From Methylobacterium sp. WSM2598 (GTDB lineage Bacteria > Pseudomonadota > Alphaproteobacteria > Rhizobiales > Beijerinckiaceae), in assembly GCF_000379105.1 (NCBI RefSeq), contig NZ_KB900609.1, positions 836,630-900,629 on the forward strand: a DNA stretch of 64,000 bases, given 5' to 3'. The position numbers and the translations under genes are program-made. Of the stretch, positions 1-9,479 are shown one piece after another; position 1 is the first letter of the stretch; each line of letters opens with the position of its first letter. The notes under the pieces were generated by a model. It had not been told where the DNA came from. It worked only from the letters and a program-made list of their open reading frames with translations, and searched no databases.

Positions 1-363
1 GACGGCCTGGATCGCTGGACCGTTGTCGCGCCGGAAGTCGGCGATGGTCTTGAAGTCGGGGGCGAGGCGGCCGGTCAGCCACATCAGCTCGACGTTGCGA
101 CCGGCCTCACGCTCCAGTCTGCGGCTGGAAGCGACTTGGTTGAGGTAGCCGTAGAGCTAGAGCTTCAGCAGCGTGGTGGGATGATAGCCGGGCCGGCCCG
201 TCGCGGCCGGCATCAAACCGTCAAAACCCAGAGCCGCAAGATCAAGTTCGTCCACGAACACGTCGACGACGCGCACCGGATTGTCCTCGGACACGTAGTC
301 GTCCAACCGGTTCGGCAGCAGCGTGACTTGATGGCGATCCGCACCCCAAACAAACCGCGCCAT
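1..363 (-). pseudogene. IS1182-family transposase, N-terminal part, broken by a stop codon
   Basis: The reverse strand encodes the N-terminal domain (DUF772 type) of an IS1182-like transposase, beginning MARFVWGADRHQ and reading on through RPGYHPTTLLKL. The next codon is TAG where relatives have a Tyr codon in a KLYIYGYLN-like context. After it the same frame continues with recognisable family sequence (YGYLNQVASSRRLE, then LMWLTGRLAPDFKTIADF) to the window edge. The element end lies just upstream: GTTTTCACACAGCCT at 406-420. The rest of the gene is outside the window. A single-base nonsense change explains the break. Confidence 0.75.
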
Positions 364-405
364 ACCAGCCTCCACCGTCAGGCAGAGACTATCAAAAACC
401 CTCAC

Positions 406-434
406 GTTTTCACACAGCCTCGGTGGAAAGCGGG
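406..434 (-). repeat. Outer end (terminal inverted repeat) of the IS1182-like element
   Basis: GTTTTCACACAGCCT followed by CGGTGGAAAGCGGG lies 43 bases upstream of the transposase start. Nearly the same 29 bases occur at 1913-1941, and the inverted, partly diverged form occurs at 1744-1772 and 16976-17004. This marks the element's upstream end. Confidence 0.6.
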
Positions 435-468
435 CGTGACGAACCGCGCGGGGCCCAACCCCGGCCGC

Positions 469-1479
469 CTACTCGATCACCTCATCGGCGCGGGCGAGGA
501 GTGACACGGGCAGGGTGAAGCCGATGACCTGCGCGGCCTTCGAGTTGATCACAAGTTCGAATTTCGTTGGTTGATCAACGGGTAGGTCGCTGGGGTTGCT
601 CCCCTTCAGGACCTTGTCGACATAACCGGCGGCGCGCCGATAGAGGTCCAGGAGGCTCGGTCCATAGGAGATCAGACCGGCGACCTGGGGGAACTCCCGC
701 GTGGGATACACCGCCGCCATTCGCCGATCCGCCGCGAATGCCGTGATCGCCCGCCTGTTCGAAAAATTCCAAGGGTTTCGCCCCACGAACAGGCCTTGCA
801 CGTGCTCTTTCGTGATGAACTCGAACGCACCCTCATAATCCGTGGGTGTGTGCTCCGCATGCAGCACCTTCGCGCCGAGCCGCGCCGCTGCGCCACGCAC
901 CCCAACTCCGGCTGGACTTTCCCAGTCAATCTTCAGTCCCAGATAGGCGATACGGGTCGCATCCGGTGCCACTTCTCTCAGTAAATCTAACCTTTTGACC
1001 TCAACTTCCGGTCCCGTGTTTCCGGAAAAGCCCGTGATATTGCCGCCCGGCTTGGCAAGACTGGCCACAAGTCCTTGCATGACAGGGTCTGAGCTGTTGG
1101 CCATGACGATTGGGACCGTCCGCGTCAGTCGCTTGAAGGCATGGGCGACCTCGTTGGCCCCGCCTCCTCCTGCCAGAACAACGTCAGGCGGATTTCGAAG
1201 AATGTGGGCCGCGATTTCGTCCACTCGCCCGGGCCTACCCTCCGCCGAATAGAACTCGAAGCTAAAATTGGTGCCATCAACGTACCCAATATCCCGAAGA
1301 CCCTGCAGGAAAGCTTTGACGAGACCACTCCAGCCATCGCCCTCTTTGGCTTCCACGAACTGGCCGATCGGCACGACGAACGCGACTCGAGGAACTCTGT
1401 TGGCCAACGCCGCGCGTTGCGGCCACAGCGCGCTTGCGACCTGGCCCAGGATCAATCCATTGACGTCACGTCGCCGCAT
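469..1479 (-). CDS. ABC transporter substrate-binding protein (TrpX/DUF534-like family)
   Basis: This 336-residue protein belongs to the ABC_sub_bind family of periplasmic binding proteins. It has an N-terminal MRRRDV export-type leader with a short hydrophobic stretch ending near residue 26, then VPRVAFVVP, the FLQGLRDIGYVDGTNFSFEF segment, the conserved NSSDPVMQGLVASLAKPGGN motif (about residues 128-148), and the usual ending LPVSLLARADEVIE. Length is normal for the family. No permease or ATPase gene is beside it, so it is an orphan; its ligand cannot be read from sequence. It lies between IS remnants, consistent with an accessory region. Confidence 0.85.
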   Translation of the reverse strand: MRRRDVNGLILGQVASALWPQRAALANRVPRVAFVVPIGQFVEAKEGDGWSGLVKAFLQGLRDIGYVDGTNFSFEFYSAEGRPGRVDEIAAHILRNPPDVVLAGGGGANEVAHAFKRLTRTVPIVMANSSDPVMQGLVASLAKPGGNITGFSGNTGPEVEVKRLDLLREVAPDATRIAYLGLKIDWESPAGVGVRGAAARLGAKVLHAEHTPTDYEGAFEFITKEHVQGLFVGRNPWNFSNRRAITAFAADRRMAAVYPTREFPQVAGLISYGPSLLDLYRRAAGYVDKVLKGSNPSDLPVDQPTKFELVINSKAAQVIGFTLPVSLLARADEVIE

Positions 1480-1743
1480 GGCCGCGTTCCCTCGTTTGGA
1501 GAACGACGATCATCCTGTTCTCGCCGTCCGAACCCGGGAATTGTAGGAAGCCGACGAGGAAGGTTCCGCGCCGGCTGATTGAAGCACAGCGCGAGACAGC
1601 CTCATAGTTGATAGTGGGACAATGTCACGGGAGCGCTGCCGGATCGCAGCGTCCGCACTCCGCCCGGGCTTGCGGTCGGAAGGCCCGGGTCGGGTGTGTT
1701 GACCTTCGCCTGCACGCCGCAGCTCCGGTTTGGTCGGGCAATT

Positions 1744-1941
1744 TCCGCTTCGGGTGCAGGCTGTGTGAAAACTCGGACGCACCTCCGAATTTTAGAGCAA
1801 TCTTCTGCGCAGCCACCGTTCAGGTGCCATGAGCGGCAGCAGAGATGCCGTCAGGATGCCTATACTGGCGCTCCCCAGGGTGGGCGAGGGAAAATCCTTC
1901 TACAGCCCCTGCGTTTTCACACAGGCTCGGTGGAAAGCGGA
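1744..1941. mobile_element. MITE-like element related to the IS1182-type ends
   Basis: About 198 bp bounded by inverted 29-base ends at 1744-1772 and 1913-1941; by hand, 22 of 29 positions pair, and 14 of the inner 15. The ends match the end of the broken transposase element at 406-434, with the interior on the correct side in each case. The inside has no transposase. It is probably a non-autonomous derivative. No clear target duplication was found. The remaining gap 1480-1743 shows nothing else. Confidence 0.55.
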
Positions 1942-1958
1942 CATTCCGGGGATGTAGT

Positions 1959-2177
1959 TCAGGAAAGAGGGACCTGCGCCGCGGCTTCCAGGCTGTCGGC
2001 GAGGTGCACGCGAAGCTCATCCGCTCCAGAGCGTGGCACGAGCACAGCCAACTCACGGCCGTCTGCTCCTTGAAGCCGTAGGGCGAGCGTTCTGCCGCTG
2101 TCGATAACCTCGACTTGAAGCAGCCGGGACGCTGCTAGTACAATCGGCTGTGTTCCGTCGTTCATGGCAAGAGGCAT
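1959..2177 (-). CDS. Small hypothetical protein (72 aa)
   Basis: A short open frame, MPLAMNDGTQPIVLAAS through AAAQVPLS, with alternating hydrophobic residues suggesting a small beta-rich fold (VEVIDSGRTLALRLQG, ELAVLVPRSGADELRVHL). It is not recognised as a named family. There is no good ribosome binding site before either Met (residues 1 and 5), so the start is uncertain. Its stop lies 17 bases from the MITE-like element. It may be a true small gene or the remainder of one. Confidence 0.35.
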   Translation of the reverse strand: MPLAMNDGTQPIVLAASRLLQVEVIDSGRTLALRLQGADGRELAVLVPRSGADELRVHLADSLEAAAQVPLS

Positions 2178-2562
2178 TTGGTTGCTCAGGGATGCAAGAC
2201 TACCGCATGCTCGGGGAGGCTACGTATTAACAGCGGCCTTAGCGTTCAGAACCTAACTTTGGTTCTCAATCGCGAGGTCTGCTACGGGCTGGATCCCGGC
2301 TTTGGCAATTCATCCCGAAGCTGACGTCCCTCCATCTACCCTTCAGAATGAGTAATGGCTAAGCTGCCGCCTTGAAAAATACTAATCGGAGTGTCATCGC
2401 ATGTTAAGGAATTCGGTGGCGGCTCGGACGGGAGCGCCACCACGAGGGAGGCGGTCCGTCGAGCGATACAGCATATTCAAGACAACCTGAGAGCTCTGGC
2501 TAAGCGGTACGACGGGAATCTGGGCGAGGCGACGTGATGGACGAGCTACGACGGGGGCTGCC
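2178..2562. other. Intergenic stretch, nothing recognised
   Basis: These 385 bases lie between the small hypothetical frame and the end of the CoA-transferase gene. No convincing gene, RNA, palindrome or repeat was seen. Confidence 0.4.
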
Positions 2563-4578
2563 TCAAGAGCCGCTTTCGAGGTCCTGCAGGTGGCTCCGGG
2601 CTTCGTCGGCGCTCTCGTAGATGTGCGCGGAGACTCCCCGTTGGTCGAGGGACTCGCCGAGCTTGACACGCAGGAAGCCGCTCGTCGTGTAGCGGGTGGC
2701 GCCGGAGTAGTAGTGTTCCATCAGCCACTTTACCATGTCGGAGTAGGCGTCGAGCAACTCCGGCATGATGCCGAACCCATCGTAGTTGACGATTGCGTAG
2801 ACCTTGCGGCCGAGCGGTTTCAGCCGCTTCACAACTAGGCTGCGGATCTGCTCGACCTGATCGAGCGTCTTGACCGTGAACTGGGAGAGATTGACGAAAA
2901 AGAGGTCCTGCTGCGGATCGTAGACGAAGCGCTCCTCGAGCGGCACGGTGAGGAGATCGTCGCGCAGGCCCATGGCCTCGGGACGAAAGATGCGCGGGTC
3001 CATCGTCGCCAGGGGCTCGGCGATCGCCGGCCTGAACTCCATCTGCGAGAGGATGTCGCGCTCGAGATCGACCCCCGGCGCGATCTCGGTCAGCACGAGA
3101 CCCGAAGCGGACAGGCAGAAGACGCAACGCTCGGTGATGTAGAGCGCCGGCTGACCGCGCTGGCGGGCATAGGAACCCGAGAACGTCCGTTGCTCGACTT
3201 CCGCCACGAACTTCGGCGAGCGGCCCTCTTGCAGGATGCGCAACGTGCCGCCCTCGATCGCGATCTGAAGGCGGCCGGCGTTGAAGGTACCGACGAACAC
3301 GACCTTCTTGGCGTTCTGGCTGATGTTGATGAAGCCGCCCGCCCCGGCGAGCCGGCTGCCGAAGCGGCTGACGTTCAGGTTTCCCTCGCGGTCTGCCTGG
3401 GCGAGACCGAGAAATGCCACGTCGAGTCCGCCGCCGTCGTAGAAGTCGAACTGGTAGGGTTGATCGAGGATCGCCTGCGTGTTGACGGCGGCACCGAAGT
3501 TGAGGCCGCCCGCGGGGATGCCGCCGATGACGCCGGGCTCCGCGGTCAACGTGATCAGGTCGATGATCTTCTCCTCCGCCGCGACGTTGGCGATGCCCTC
3601 CGGCATGCCGATGCCGAGATTGACGACGCTGTTGGCCTTGAGCTCGATGGCGGCCCGGCGCGCGATGACCTTGCGCTCGCTCATCTCCATGGCGGTGACC
3701 GAGTTCATCGGCGCCCGGATCTCGCCGCTGAAGGCCGGGTTGTAGGGCGTCGCGAATGTCTGCCAGTGGTGCTCTGGCTGTTCGGCTACGACAACGCAGT
3801 CGACGAGAACGCCGGGGATTTTCACCTGGCGCGGGTTCAGGCTTCCGCTTTCGGCGACACGCTCGACCTGGGCGATGACGATGCCGTTGGAGTTGCGCAC
3901 CGCCATGGCGATGGCCAGCGCCTCGAGTGTCAGCGCCTCCTTCTCCATGGTGATGTTGCCGTCGGGGTCCGCCGTGGTCCCGCGCACGATGCCGATGGTG
4001 ATCGGAAAGGCTTTGTAGAAGAGCGCCTCCTCCCCCCCGATGCTGACGAGTTCCACGAGGTCCTCGGTCGTGCGCTCGTTGATCTTGCCGCCGCCGAAGC
4101 GCGGATCGACGAAGGTGCCGAGCCCGACCCGCGTCAGGTGGCCGGGGCGGTGCGCGGCGATGTCCCGGAACAGGTGCGAGATCACCCCTTGCGGAAGGTT
4201 GTAGCCCTCAATCTGGCTCGAGATCGCGAGCTGCTGGATTTTCGGCACCAGCCCCCAGTGGCCGCCGACGACGCGCTTCAGAAGGCCCGGGTGGCCGAAA
4301 TGGTTGAGCCCCCGGTCCTTTCCGTCGCCCTGGCCGCCCGCATAGACGAGGGTCAGGTTGCGCGGCTTGCCCGTGGTCAGGAAATCCGCCTCCTCGCTCG
4401 ACAGGAAAAGCTCCTCGAGGGCGACCGCGATGCCCTCGGGGAAACCGATGCCGACGAAGCCGCCGGTTGCGACGGTGTCGCCGTCCCGGATGAGCCTGAC
4501 CGCCTCGGCTGCGGTCACCACCTTGCCCTTCTGTCCGGAGCGCAGGGAGGCGAGGAAGGGGTGGTTCGAGAAGGACAT
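2563..4578 (-). CDS. Family I acyl-CoA transferase with C-terminal extension (acetate/propionate CoA-transferase type)
   Basis: This 671-residue protein carries both halves of a family I CoA-transferase in one chain: alpha half about residues 15-280 ([20 protein letters not shown]) and beta half about 300-530 ([18 protein letters not shown]). The active-site Glu is expected in [14 protein letters not shown], the motif of propionate/acetate CoA-transferases of the YdiF/Pct type. These move CoA between short acyl-CoA esters and free carboxylates in the cytoplasm. Roughly 130 further residues (about 540-671) follow the usual end. The start has GAGG seven to eight bases upstream. It is the third gene of a minus-strand operon, 20 bases after the GntP permease gene, so the permease probably brings in the acid that this enzyme activates. 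Confidence 0.85.
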   Translation of the reverse strand: MSFSNHPFLASLRSGQKGKVVTAAEAVRLIRDGDTVATGGFVGIGFPEGIAVALEELFLSSEEADFLTTGKPRNLTLVYAGGQGDGKDRGLNHFGHPGLLKRVVGGHWGLVPKIQQLAISSQIEGYNLPQGVISHLFRDIAAHRPGHLTRVGLGTFVDPRFGGGKINERTTEDLVELVSIGGEEALFYKAFPITIGIVRGTTADPDGNITMEKEALTLEALAIAMAVRNSNGIVIAQVERVAESGSLNPRQVKIPGVLVDCVVVAEQPEHHWQTFATPYNPAFSGEIRAPMNSVTAMEMSERKVIARRAAIELKANSVVNLGIGMPEGIANVAAEEKIIDLITLTAEPGVIGGIPAGGLNFGAAVNTQAILDQPYQFDFYDGGGLDVAFLGLAQADREGNLNVSRFGSRLAGAGGFINISQNAKKVVFVGTFNAGRLQIAIEGGTLRILQEGRSPKFVAEVEQRTFSGSYARQRGQPALYITERCVFCLSASGLVLTEIAPGVDLERDILSQMEFRPAIAEPLATMDPRIFRPEAMGLRDDLLTVPLEERFVYDPQQDLFFVNLSQFTVKTLDQVEQIRSLVVKRLKPLGRKVYAIVNYDGFGIMPELLDAYSDMVKWLMEHYYSGATRYTTSGFLRVKLGESLDQRGVSAHIYESADEARSHLQDLESGS

Positions 4579-4598
4579 GGGGTCGCCTCGCGCTCGTG

Positions 4599-5990
4599 TC
4601 AGTAGAGGCCGGTCGCGTAGTAGATTCCGATCGCCACGAAGACCGCCAGTGTCTTGATGCAGGTGATCGCAAAGATGTCGCCGTAGGACTGGCGGTGCGT
4701 CAGGCCGGTCACGGCCAGCAGGGTGATCACCGCCCCGTTGTGGGGCAGGGTGTCCATGCCGCCGCTCGCCATGGACGCGATCCGGTGCAGGACCTGCAAC
4801 GGGATGCCGGCGGCATTGGCGGCCGCGATGAACTGGTCCGACATGGCGGCGAGCGCGATGCTCATGCCTCCCGACGCCGAACCGGTCACGCCGGCCAGCA
4901 CCGACACGGTGATGGCCTCGTTCACGAGCGGGTTCGGGATCGCCCTCAGCGCGTCGCGGATGACGAGGAACCCGGGCAGGGCCGCGATGACCGCCCCGAA
5001 GCCATACTCCGATGCGGTGTTCATGGCCGCCAAGAGAGCGCCCGCGACCGCGGCCTTGGTGCCTTCCGCAAAGCGTTTCCTGACTTGCCTAAAGGCGAAC
5101 GCCATGACGGTCAGGATGCCCGCGAGCAGCGCGCCCTGGACGGCCCAGATCGCGGCCACCGAGGAGACTTGCGTGACGATAGGGTGACTCTTGTCCGCGA
5201 GCGCGACCTCGTAGGTCGCCCCGTAGTGGGACGTGATCAGGGACGTGAACACCTTGTTGAGCACGCCCACGACGATCAAGGGCAGGATGGCCAGGGCCGG
5301 AGAAGGCAGCCGCTCGCTGAGCACCGGCTCGGGCTCGTTCGTGTGACCTTCGCCGTAGCCTTCGCCCGCCGCGGCCGCCTGCCGGCGCCGCCATTCGAGG
5401 TAGGCGAGGCCCACGACCAGGATGAAGATCGCGCCGGCGGTGCCGAGGATCGGCGCAGCCCAGGTGTCGGTCTTGAAGAAGGTCGTCGGGATGATGTTCT
5501 GGATCTGCGGCGTGCCGGGTAGGGAATCCATAGTGAACGTGAAGGCGCCGAGCCCGATGGTTCCGGGAATGAGGCGCTTCGGGATGTTACTTTGCCGAAA
5601 CATCTCGGCGGCGAACGGATAGACCGCGAAGACGACGACGAAGAGCGACACGCCTCCATAGGTCAGGAGCGCGCCGACGAGCACGATCGAGAGCATGGCC
5701 CGCTGGTGCCCGACCAAGCGGATAACGGAGGAGACGATCGACTTCGAAAAGCCCGAGAGCTCGATCACCTTGCCGAACACGGCGCCCAAGAGGAACACAG
5801 GAAAGTAGAGCTTCACGAAGCCGACCATCTTCTCCATGAACAGGCCGGTGAACACCGCCGGCACGGCGTTCGGATCGGTCACGAGGACGGCCAGGAGAGC
5901 GGCCACGGGCGCGAACAGGATGACGCTGAATCCGCGATAGGCCACGAACATCAAGAAAAACAGGGCGGCCAAGGTGACGACGAAACTCAT
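4599..5990 (-). CDS. GntP-family carboxylate permease
   Basis: A 463-residue inner-membrane protein with about 11-12 hydrophobic helices and a hydrophilic loop near residues 205-235 ([20 protein letters not shown]). The GntP/citrate-type symporter signature is visible in [39 protein letters not shown], and [16 protein letters not shown] near the C-terminus. Family members carry gluconate, hydroxybutyrate and similar acids with protons. It sits between the CBS protein (48-base gap) and the CoA-transferase (20-base gap), all on the minus strand, so one transcript is likely. The CoA-transferase partner suggests a short-chain hydroxy- or keto-acid substrate, which is inference. Confidence 0.85.
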   Translation of the reverse strand: MSFVVTLAALFFLMFVAYRGFSVILFAPVAALLAVLVTDPNAVPAVFTGLFMEKMVGFVKLYFPVFLLGAVFGKVIELSGFSKSIVSSVIRLVGHQRAMLSIVLVGALLTYGGVSLFVVVFAVYPFAAEMFRQSNIPKRLIPGTIGLGAFTFTMDSLPGTPQIQNIIPTTFFKTDTWAAPILGTAGAIFILVVGLAYLEWRRRQAAAAGEGYGEGHTNEPEPVLSERLPSPALAILPLIVVGVLNKVFTSLITSHYGATYEVALADKSHPIVTQVSSVAAIWAVQGALLAGILTVMAFAFRQVRKRFAEGTKAAVAGALLAAMNTASEYGFGAVIAALPGFLVIRDALRAIPNPLVNEAITVSVLAGVTGSASGGMSIALAAMSDQFIAAANAAGIPLQVLHRIASMASGGMDTLPHNGAVITLLAVTGLTHRQSYGDIFAITCIKTLAVFVAIGIYYATGLY

Positions 5991-6038
5991 GCCCTTCCTC
6001 CACGAAGTATTGCGATCGAAAATGGGAAAGCGATTTGG

Positions 6039-6512
6039 TCAGTACGAGCCGGTGTTCGTCGTCATTTGCATTCGCTCTTCTTCGATAACCTTGATGTGAC
6101 GTTCGTCGTGCAGGATGATTTGATCCAAGACATCGCGGATCGACAGCACGCCCACGACTTTGTCCCCTTCGCACACGGGCAGGTGTCTGATTTGGTGGTC
6201 GTTCATCAGCCGTCGGCAGGTCTCGACGCTGTCCGCCGGCTTTGCCGGGATGAGGTCCCGGGTCATGATGTCCCGGACGAGCTTCGTGCGGGCCGTCGCA
6301 CCCTGAAGCTCCACCTTCCGCGCGTAATCCCGTTCCGACACGAGCCCGACGAGCTTGGACCCCTCCAGGACGACGAGGGCGCCGATATCCTTCTCGGCCA
6401 TGAGCCTAAGGGCCGATTCGACGCTGTCGTCCGGTGCCGCCCCGATCACCCCCGTGATGCCGGACTTCTTGCTCCGGAGAAGGGCCCCCGCGGTCTCGGC
6501 TCGCCTGTCCAT
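6039..6512 (-). CDS. CBS-domain-pair protein
   Basis: A 157-residue cytoplasmic protein made of two CBS domains: about residues 15-70 (ALRLMAEKDIGALVVLEGSK, LVGLVSERDYARKV) and 80-135 (IMTRDLIPAKPADSVETC, GVLSIRDVLDQII). CBS pairs bind adenosyl nucleotides and sense energy state. The ATG at 6512 is chosen because GAGGAG lies seven bases upstream; an upstream in-frame Met at 6572 has no such site. It is the first gene of the CBS-GntP-CoA-transferase operon, so it may adjust permease or enzyme activity to the cell's energy charge (inference). Stand-alone CBS pairs of this kind are common in alphaproteobacteria. Confidence 0.85.
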   Translation of the reverse strand: MDRRAETAGALLRSKKSGITGVIGAAPDDSVESALRLMAEKDIGALVVLEGSKLVGLVSERDYARKVELQGATARTKLVRDIMTRDLIPAKPADSVETCRRLMNDHQIRHLPVCEGDKVVGVLSIRDVLDQIILHDERHIKVIEEERMQMTTNTGSY

Positions 6513-7242
6513 CGTGCAATCTCCTCGCCCGGGCCACGCGACAAGGCGAGCACCTTGCCGCACCTCGCCCAAGTGGAGAGATGCTGGCCGGTTCCCATGA
6601 TCAACTGGTCAGACCCCATTGAGTGGCCCAGTTGGAATGTTGGTGCATAGTCGGCCTGTCGACCACGGGTCGCTTGTCCGGCGGAGCCGATCGGGCGAGC
6701 GCACCACTACGGTCTGAACTCAATCAGCTTGACCGTGTGAAGGACCGCTATGGGTCGCAACCTGCCCCGCGGCCCGTGCCTATCATGGTCTGCACCGCCA
6801 GCTGCCATGTTGCGACGCTGGTTGAAGGGACGCATGACGCTCGCGCAGGAGCACCCGTTTGATTTCCTGACACCCTAACCTTTCAGGATTAAGTGGCTGA
6901 GAAACCGTCGTTTTCTGGATATTCTACTCCGGGGGAGAACTGGCGCAGCTTCGGTCCTATTGCGCCTCACAACTCCTTCGCGACATCCGCTGAGAGAGCG
7001 GGACATGCATGCGGCGCATGGCGAAGTTTCTTGCTCCCTCCAGCTATGCGTAAATCGTGGGCATGGTGTCCAGATTTTGCGCTTTCAAGTTGTTGCAGCG
7101 CAGCATAGAAAGTCGTCGTGAGATCGCGATGGCGTTGCGGTCTCGCAGCCCTCCATGGGCGTTTCCTCCCTAGACTTGGGCCGCTCCTGCGGGGGCGGCT
7201 CCTTTTCTAACAGGTGAAAGCACGACTACGGCCTAGGTTGTG
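6513..7242. other. Intergenic stretch with one copy of a dispersed repeat
   Basis: About 730 bases upstream of the CBS operon. The only structured item seen is the dispersed repeat at 6858-6920. The short frames here lack ribosome binding sites and family features. Confidence 0.4.
6858..6920 (+). repeat. Dispersed 60-70 bp repeat, copy 1 of 3
   Basis: Begins TTTGATTTCCTGACACC and ends AAACCGTCGTTTTCTGGA. The same block recurs at 9276-9339 and 15693-15760 in the same orientation, with conserved parts (T)CAGG-TTAAGTG and ACCGTCGTTTT and a variable stretch between. Confidence 0.7.
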
Positions 7243-7455
7243 ATGGCAGCGCCACCAAACAATCCAACCTGTCAGGCCGTTACGTTCAAAGGACGGGGCC
7301 AAGCCACTCTCGTCGGTGGCCGAGTCGTCCTACACGTCTGCCCTATCTGCTCCCAGCGCAATGCGCCGAAGGCAGAGCATCGAGGTTCCTGCGCTTGGTG
7401 CACCTATGTGCCCAATCCTGCTGACGTCGAGCCAGCTCCACCCGCGAGGCCGTAG
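7243..7455 (+). CDS. Small Cys4 protein, possible zinc ribbon (70 aa)
   Basis: A 70-residue frame with two paired cysteines, CPICSQRNAPKAEHRGSCAW followed by C, spaced CxxC-x14-CxxC, which fits a small zinc ribbon. A further Cys lies in the N-terminal part (NPTCQAV). No named family is recognised. Start could be the GTG at 7240 or the ATG at 7243; no clear ribosome binding site is seen. It sits alone, about 120 bases left of the IS3 element, which is transcribed the other way. The ordered Cys spacing is the main reason to keep it. Confidence 0.45.
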   Translation: MAAPPNNPTCQAVTFKGRGQATLVGGRVVLHVCPICSQRNAPKAEHRGSCAWCTYVPNPADVEPAPPARP

Positions 7456-7636
7456 AGCCTCGAGCTCTGCACAATCCCTCATGGAACGCCCGACCCGCTA
7501 CCAACCTCAGGCGTAGGCGCCCGGCATGAGAAGCTAAGCCCAGCAGCTTGGCCATCGTTGCGCGATTAGTCATGAGAGGTGGCTCGGTTTGTCTGAACAG
7601 CGACGTGGGCTTGGATAAGTGGATATCCTGCCGGGT

Positions 7637-8464
7637 TCAGGCGGCCGCGGGATGCGGCCGCCTGTCGAAGTAGGCTTGGTCGGGGGTGCGCCGGTCAAGG
7701 CTCGAATGGGGCCTTCGTCCGTTGTAGAAGACGAGGTACCGACCGATCGAAGCGCGCGCCGTGCTGACGGTGTCGTAAGCCCGCAAGTAGATCTCCTCGT
7801 ACTTGACCGACCGCCACAGCCGTTCGACGAAGACGTTGTCGCGCCACGCGCCTCTGCCGTCCATGCTGATGGCGATCCCCGCCTCCCGCAACACGCGGGT
7901 GAAGGCGTGGCTGGTGAACTGCGAGCCCTGGTCCGTATTGAAGATCTCTGGCCTGCCGTGCCGGGCGAGCGCTTCCTCCAAAGCTTCGACGCAGACGTCG
8001 GCCTCCATGGTGATCGACAGCCGCCAGGACAGGACCCGGCGGCTGTACCAATCAATCACGGCCGCCAAGTAGACGAACCCACGCGCCATCGGAACGTAGG
8101 TGATGTCCATGGCCCAGATTTGATTGGGTCGGTCGATCGTCAACCCGCGCAAGAGATACGGGTAGACCTTGTGCCCCGGCGCAGGCTTCGAGGTGCTCGG
8201 CTTGCGGTAGAGTGCGTCGATGCTCAGGCGCTTCATCAGCGTCGCGACATGACAGCGGCCGATCGCGATGCCCTCTTTGTTCAGAAGGTCGCGCAGCATC
8301 CGGCTTCCCGCGAAGGGAAGTTCGAGATGCAACTCGTCCATCCGCCGCATCACGCCGAGATCGGCAGCCGGGACTGGGCGCGACAGGTAGTAGACGCTGC
8401 CCCGGCTGATCCCGAGCGCCTTGGCCTGTTTGGCGATCGGGAGATCATGCCCGCGATCGATCAT
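7637..8464 (-). CDS. IS3-family transposase OrfB (DDE integrase core)
   Basis: About 275 residues, the catalytic half of the IS3 transposase. Catalytic acids are visible: Asp in [11 protein letters not shown], Asp in [12 protein letters not shown], and Glu in [18 protein letters not shown], followed by the usual ending [17 protein letters not shown]. The ATG at 8464 overlaps the OrfA stop in ATGA, so expression is by coupling or by -1 frameshifting into an OrfAB fusion, as is usual for the family. No inactivating change was seen. Confidence 0.88.
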   Translation of the reverse strand: MIDRGHDLPIAKQAKALGISRGSVYYLSRPVPAADLGVMRRMDELHLELPFAGSRMLRDLLNKEGIAIGRCHVATLMKRLSIDALYRKPSTSKPAPGHKVYPYLLRGLTIDRPNQIWAMDITYVPMARGFVYLAAVIDWYSRRVLSWRLSITMEADVCVEALEEALARHGRPEIFNTDQGSQFTSHAFTRVLREAGIAISMDGRGAWRDNVFVERLWRSVKYEEIYLRAYDTVSTARASIGRYLVFYNGRRPHSSLDRRTPDQAYFDRRPHPAAA

Positions 8465-8769
8465 CGCTTTGCGCTCAGCAGACCGGCTTTGCCGAGCGCG
8501 CCGGACAAAAAATCGTTGGTCAGCGTCAACTCGCCGATCTTGGCGTGCAGCGTCTTCACGTCGATGGCCGGTGTGCTCTCCGACCGGGACGCGGCTCCGA
8601 ACACCCCGGCAGCCCCTTCGAGAAGCTGGGCCTTCCAAGCCGTGATCTGGTTGGGGTGGACATCGAACTGCTGGGCCAGTTCGGCCAGCGTCTTCTCACC
8701 CCGCAGGGCGGCCAGAGCCACCTTGGCCTTGAAGGCCGGGGCGTGGTTCCGGCGCTGTCGCTTGCTCAT
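8461..8769 (-). CDS. IS3-family transposase OrfA (helix-turn-helix)
   Basis: A 102-residue DNA-binding protein starting [20 protein letters not shown], with the IS3 OrfA helix-turn-helix ([20 protein letters not shown]) at about residues 25-50 and a Leu-rich C-terminal helix ([15 protein letters not shown]). Its TGA overlaps the OrfB ATG. The Met at 8769 is preferred over an upstream in-frame Met at 8820 because family proteins begin at this point. Confidence 0.88.
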   Translation of the reverse strand: MSKRQRRNHAPAFKAKVALAALRGEKTLAELAQQFDVHPNQITAWKAQLLEGAAGVFGAASRSESTPAIDVKTLHAKIGELTLTNDFLSGALGKAGLLSAKR

Positions 8770-8883
8770 CGTCGCTCCTGATCCGCGGCCATCCTGGCCG
8801 CCGTCAGGCAGAAACTCCACTCAGCCCCGCTGTGCAGATCCTCCGAGCCACCTCTATGGTCCCCCCGTACAAGGAACACCGGT

Positions 8884-9156
8884 ATGCCAGTCCCGATATT
8901 CGGACCCATGTGGAAGCTGGGCGTCGATGTGACGATGCTCGGCGTCGAGGCTCAGACGGTGATCGGCTTGCGCCTCGCCAAGATCGCGCTCGGCGGACCC
9001 GCCGCGATGTCGGAAGCGCACCTGATGGTGAGCGAGAAAGTACTAGCGGCTGGCGAGGCCGCGCTGCAGATCGCGACCGGCAAGTCGCCGGGCCATGTCG
9101 TGAGCGGCTACCGCCGGAAGGTCCGTGCGAATACGAAGCGGCTGCGCAAGGGGTGA
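8884..9156 (+). CDS. Small helical hypothetical protein (90 aa)
   Basis: MPVPIFGPMWKLGVDVTMLG through KRLRKG. The protein is almost wholly predicted helix with a basic C-terminus (YRRKVRANTKRLRKG), somewhat phasin-like, but the family is not recognised. AAGGA lies about nine bases upstream of the ATG. The IS3 element ends only 27 bases before the start, so the native promoter has probably been displaced and any transcription may come from the IS. Confidence 0.6.
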   Translation: MPVPIFGPMWKLGVDVTMLGVEAQTVIGLRLAKIALGGPAAMSEAHLMVSEKVLAAGEAALQIATGKSPGHVVSGYRRKVRANTKRLRKG

Positions 9157-9479
9157 GAACCTCTGTGAGTTTGCAAGCGGATCATCAGACCCGAGCTTCG
9201 GCGGGGTGTCGTGCAGACAGGTAAGCCGGGCGAACCAGGATACCGTTGGCGCCCGGCTTCGGCTTCGTGACAGGTTTTGATTTCCTGACACGCGATCCTG
9301 ACAGGTTTAAGTGCCTGGAAAACCGTCGTTTTGGTGACATGCATGCGCGCCGTCTAAAGGCCTGCTTCAGAACAGCCAGCTCGAGAAGATCCCGGCTCCG
9401 AACAGTTACCCCCTCATCCCGGCAACCAGCATAATGCCAGTACCCGCGGCGGCCCTGGCAGCGCGAAGTTCGCCTGCAC
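9157..9479. other. Intergenic stretch with one dispersed repeat
   Basis: 323 bases between the 90-residue protein and the hydrolase gene end. It contains the second copy of the dispersed repeat (9276-9339). Nothing else was seen. Confidence 0.4.
9276..9339 (+). repeat. Dispersed 60-70 bp repeat, copy 2 of 3
   Basis: TTTGATTTCCTGACACGCG at the left, then CTGACAGGTTTAAGTGCC and AAAACCGTCGTTTT. It matches the copies at 6858-6920 and 15693-15760. Confidence 0.7.

Larger units (their letters stand above)
7573..8856 (-). mobile_element. IS3-family insertion sequence, about 1.28 kb, apparently complete
   Basis: Two overlapping transposase frames are enclosed by inverted ends: AGAGGTGGCTCGG near 7575-7587 and its complement CCGAGCCACCTCT at 8843-8855. 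Size and two-frame layout fit IS3. No direct target repeat could be recognised. The right end lies 27 bases upstream of the start codon of the next gene (8884). Confidence 0.8.

Noticed and set aside
3190..4605. 471-codon plus-strand open frame
   Set aside because: It lies entirely opposite the CoA-transferase gene, is rich in Asp, Gly, Arg and Val as high-GC antisense frames are, and matches no family.
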